Shown: positions 63,022-64,000 of the stretch, one piece after another
Layout: each line of letters starts with the position of its first letter
Position numbering within the stretch: the first letter of the stretch is position 1
NCBI GenBank assembly: GCA_023053575.1
Contig: JAKZAP010000101.1
Coordinates: forward strand, 62,001 to 126,000
DNA: 64,000 bases
DNA from: Branchinecta lynchi
Lineage: Eukaryota > Arthropoda > Branchiopoda > Anostraca > Branchinectidae
Direction of reading: 5' to 3'
Notes under the pieces: generated by a model
Told to the model about the DNA's origin: nothing
The model's database searches: none
Seen by the model: only the letters and a program-made list of their open reading frames with translations
Made by a program: the position numbers and the translations under genes

Positions 63022-64000
63022 CAAGGTTTGTTTTCCCACTAGGTTTGTTTCCCCACAAGGTTTGTTTTCCCACAAGGTTTGTTTTCCCCCAAGGTTGGTT
63101 TTCCCGCAAGGTTGGTTTTCCCACAAGGTTTGTTTTCCCACTGTGTTGGTTTTCCCAAAAGGTTCGCTTTCCCGCAAGGTTGGTTTTCCCGAAAGGTTTG
63201 TTTCCCCACAAGGTTTGTTTTCCCACTAGGTTTGTTTTCCCATAAGATTTGTTTTCCCACAAGGTTTGTTTTCCCACAAGGTTTGTTTTCCCACAAGGTT
63301 GGTTTTCCCAAAAGGTTTGTTTTCCCACAAGGTTAGTTTTCCCACAAGGTTTGTTTCCCCACAAGGTTTGTTTCCCCACAAGGTTTGTTTTCCCACAAGG
63401 ATTGTTTTCTCACAAGGTTTGTTTTCCAACTTTGTTGGTTTTCCCAAGAGGTTCGCTTTCCCGCAAGGTTCGCTTTCCCGCAAGGTTGGTTTTCCCACAA
63501 GGTTTGTTTCCCCACAAGGTTTATTTTCCCACAAGGTTGGTTTTCCCGAAAGGTTTGTTTCCCCACAAGGTTGGTTTTCCCACAAGGTTGGTTTTCCCGC
63601 AGGGTTTGTTTTCCCACAAGGTTAATTTTCCCGCAAGGTTTGTTTCCCCACAAGGTTTGTTTTCCCACACGGTTTGTTTTCCCACTGTGTTGGTTTTCCC
63701 AAAAGGTTCGCTTTCCCAAAAGGTTGGTTTTCCCACAAGGTTGGTTTTCCCACAAGGTTGGTTTTCCCACAGGGTTGCTTTCCCCATAAGGTTGGTTTCC
63801 CCAAAAGGTTCGCTTTCCCGCAAGGCTGGTTTTCCCACAAGGTTTGTTTCCCCACAATGTTTGTTTTCTCACAAGGTTTGTTTTCCCACTGTGTTGGTTT
63901 TCCCAAAAGGTTCGCTTTCCCGCAAGGTTGGTTTTCCCACAAGGTTTGTTTCCCCACAAGGTTTGTTTTCCCACAAGGTTTGTTTTCCCACAAGGTTGGT

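Larger units (their letters stand above)
51367..64000 (-). repeat. 17-bp satellite array, block IV (unit on - strand)
   Basis: About 740 copies of the unit in reverse orientation, running off the right edge inside a monomer. The left part (52.6-60 kb) is a threefold higher-order repeat. The part from about 61.0 kb onward matches block I HOR segments (22-23.3 kb) in opposite orientation, including rare variants such as TTGTGTTTCCCACTAGG followed by TTGGTCTTCCC. The block ends in a monomer order like that around 6.8-7.5 kb of block I, again inverted. Confidence 0.97.

Noticed and set aside
1..64000. CRISPR array
   Set aside because: The repeats are directly adjacent, 17 bp long and have no unique spacers. 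No cas genes are present.
1..64000. CENP-B box in a 17-bp unit
   Set aside because: The length matches by coincidence, but the required spacing of TTCG, A and CGGG is not found in the consensus or in the GGTTCGCTTTCCCGC variants.
1..64000. Telomere-like words (AACCCT, CTAACC)
   Set aside because: They occur singly inside 17-bp monomers and never as tandem TTAGGG/CCCTAA runs.
1..64000. G-quadruplex array from GGG/GGGG runs
   Set aside because: The G runs are one per 17 bp, leaving loops of about 13-14 nt, longer than classic quadruplex motifs allow.
1..64000. tRNA, rRNA, promoters or terminators
   Set aside because: No unique sequence exists in which such elements could lie. Short ACAA..TTGT inverted words are part of every monomer and too weak to call.

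Overview
The whole 64 kb window is one tandem-repeat (satellite) field. I find no protein-coding gene, no structured RNA gene and no mobile element. The basic unit is 17 bp, about GTGGGAAAACAAACCTT on the + strand or its reverse complement. It runs head to tail for roughly 3,760 copies, and no unrelated stretch longer than about 20 bp was seen. An array of this size with higher-order structure is typical of eukaryotic heterochromatin (centromeric, pericentromeric, subtelomeric or sex-chromosome). I do not recognise this satellite and cannot name the species from it.

Layout by orientation: Block I, unit on the + strand, 1-28944. Block II, unit on the - strand, 28945-43529. Block III, unit on the + strand, 43530-51366. 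Block IV, unit on the - strand, 51367-64000. The three orientation switches each have their own structure. The first carries an 11-bp hairpin plus a micro-switch of orientation. The second is a clean breakpoint. The third is an imperfect palindrome around a single 17-nt monomer.

Within the blocks, diverged monomer types (CAAACC, CCAACC, CTAACC, GCGAACC, GCAACCC, ..CAACACA, TTTCGGG, CCTAGTGGG and others) occur in fixed orders. Those orders are repeated as higher-order repeats (HORs). Offsets read from the sequence are about 1139, 2346, 1989/2023, 2719, 3535, 1920, 4030, 2688, 1020 and 171 bp in block I; 1988/2039 and 629 bp in block II; 2449/2450 bp in block III; 2600, 2243 and 306 bp in block IV. 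Nearly all are multiples of 17 within 1-2 bp, as expected from unequal exchange in register.

The same HOR segments also occur in opposite orientation in different blocks. Parts of block I reappear inverted in IV, parts of II inverted in III, and parts of III inverted in IV. The region therefore looks like nested inverted duplications rather than one simple inversion.

The many long open reading frames (up to 527 codons) are a by-product. The consensus 17-mer contains no stop codon in any of the six frames, and because 17 is not a multiple of 3 every frame reads as a 17-residue repeat. None is called as a gene.
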